A DNA stretch of 23,682 nt from an uncultured Campylobacter sp. Lineage in GTDB: Bacteria; Campylobacterota; Campylobacteria; Campylobacterales; Campylobacteraceae. A model generated the notes under the pieces. The model did no database searches. It was given only the letters and a program-made list of their open reading frames with translations, and had not been told where the DNA came from. The translations under genes were made by a program, and so were the position numbers. Below, piece by piece: positions 23,650 to 23,682 of this stretch (positions within the stretch are counted from its first letter, which is position 1; every line of letters begins with the position of its first letter). The DNA lies in the NCBI RefSeq assembly GCF_938030785.1, contig NZ_CALHIK010000123.1:1-23682 (forward strand), given 5' to 3'.

Positions 23650-23682
23650 TTAATCGATCTTCAGCACGCTCAAAAACGCCTC
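23650..23682 (-). CDS. lepA: Probable 3' end of lepA (elongation factor 4), truncated by the window
   Basis: The last 33 bases read on the minus strand as ten codons EAFLSVLKID followed by TAA (23652-23650). This closely resembles the conserved LepA C-terminus (PQEAF followed by a short hydrophobic tail). LepA/EF4 is a ribosome-associated GTPase. Only ten residues are visible, so the call rests on that short match and needs the flanking sequence. Confidence 0.5.
   Translation of the reverse strand, partial: EAFLSVLKID

Overview
The window looks like a chromosomal segment of a Campylobacter with moderately high GC. The gene content is campylobacterial: the P19-type iron-uptake genes, a GyrA whose numbering matches the Campylobacter resistance positions, and a LepA-like tail at the right edge. 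The long spacers are packed with AAATTT and AATTTTAAAATT words. An oral species of the C. gracilis type is the best guess, but that is inference from composition and not a sequence match.

Left part (1-4868, + strand): the 3' portion of a P19-like iron-acquisition operon. It holds a truncated DUF2318/YHS-like membrane Fe-S protein, two FtsX/MacB-type permeases, their ATPase and one periplasmic thioredoxin-like lipoprotein. The genes overlap or abut, except for a 365-bp spacer before the thioredoxin gene. Next (4941-7195) is a translationally coupled pair: a small exported TPR-like protein and a large exported serine hydrolase resembling subtype-B tannases.

Middle (8142-16026, mainly - strand): a radical SAM protein, hemE, then gyrA-asd (overlapping by 8 nt), and upstream of these a YajG-like lipoprotein gene abutting a comF-like phosphoribosyltransferase gene. 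gyrA has its own promoter at the 3' end of comF. dnaX (+) diverges from the lipoprotein gene and is followed by prs (+).

Right part (20715-23682): a small lipoprotein (-), a four-TM membrane protein (+), a DUF6882-like gene broken by three frameshifts (-), and what appear to be the last ten codons of lepA (-) at the edge.

Notable observations: dnaX carries two candidate slippery A-tracts, each followed within two codons by a -1-frame stop. Unrelated proteins (ABC ATPase, hydrolase, DnaX) share Ser/Asn/Glu-rich low-complexity segments built from the same nucleotide words that fill the spacers. GyrA has an acidic insertion in its C-terminal domain. Spacers of 300-950 bp carry degenerate tandem repeats and a few unexplained open frames. 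I saw no rRNA, tRNA, IS element, prophage or CRISPR array.
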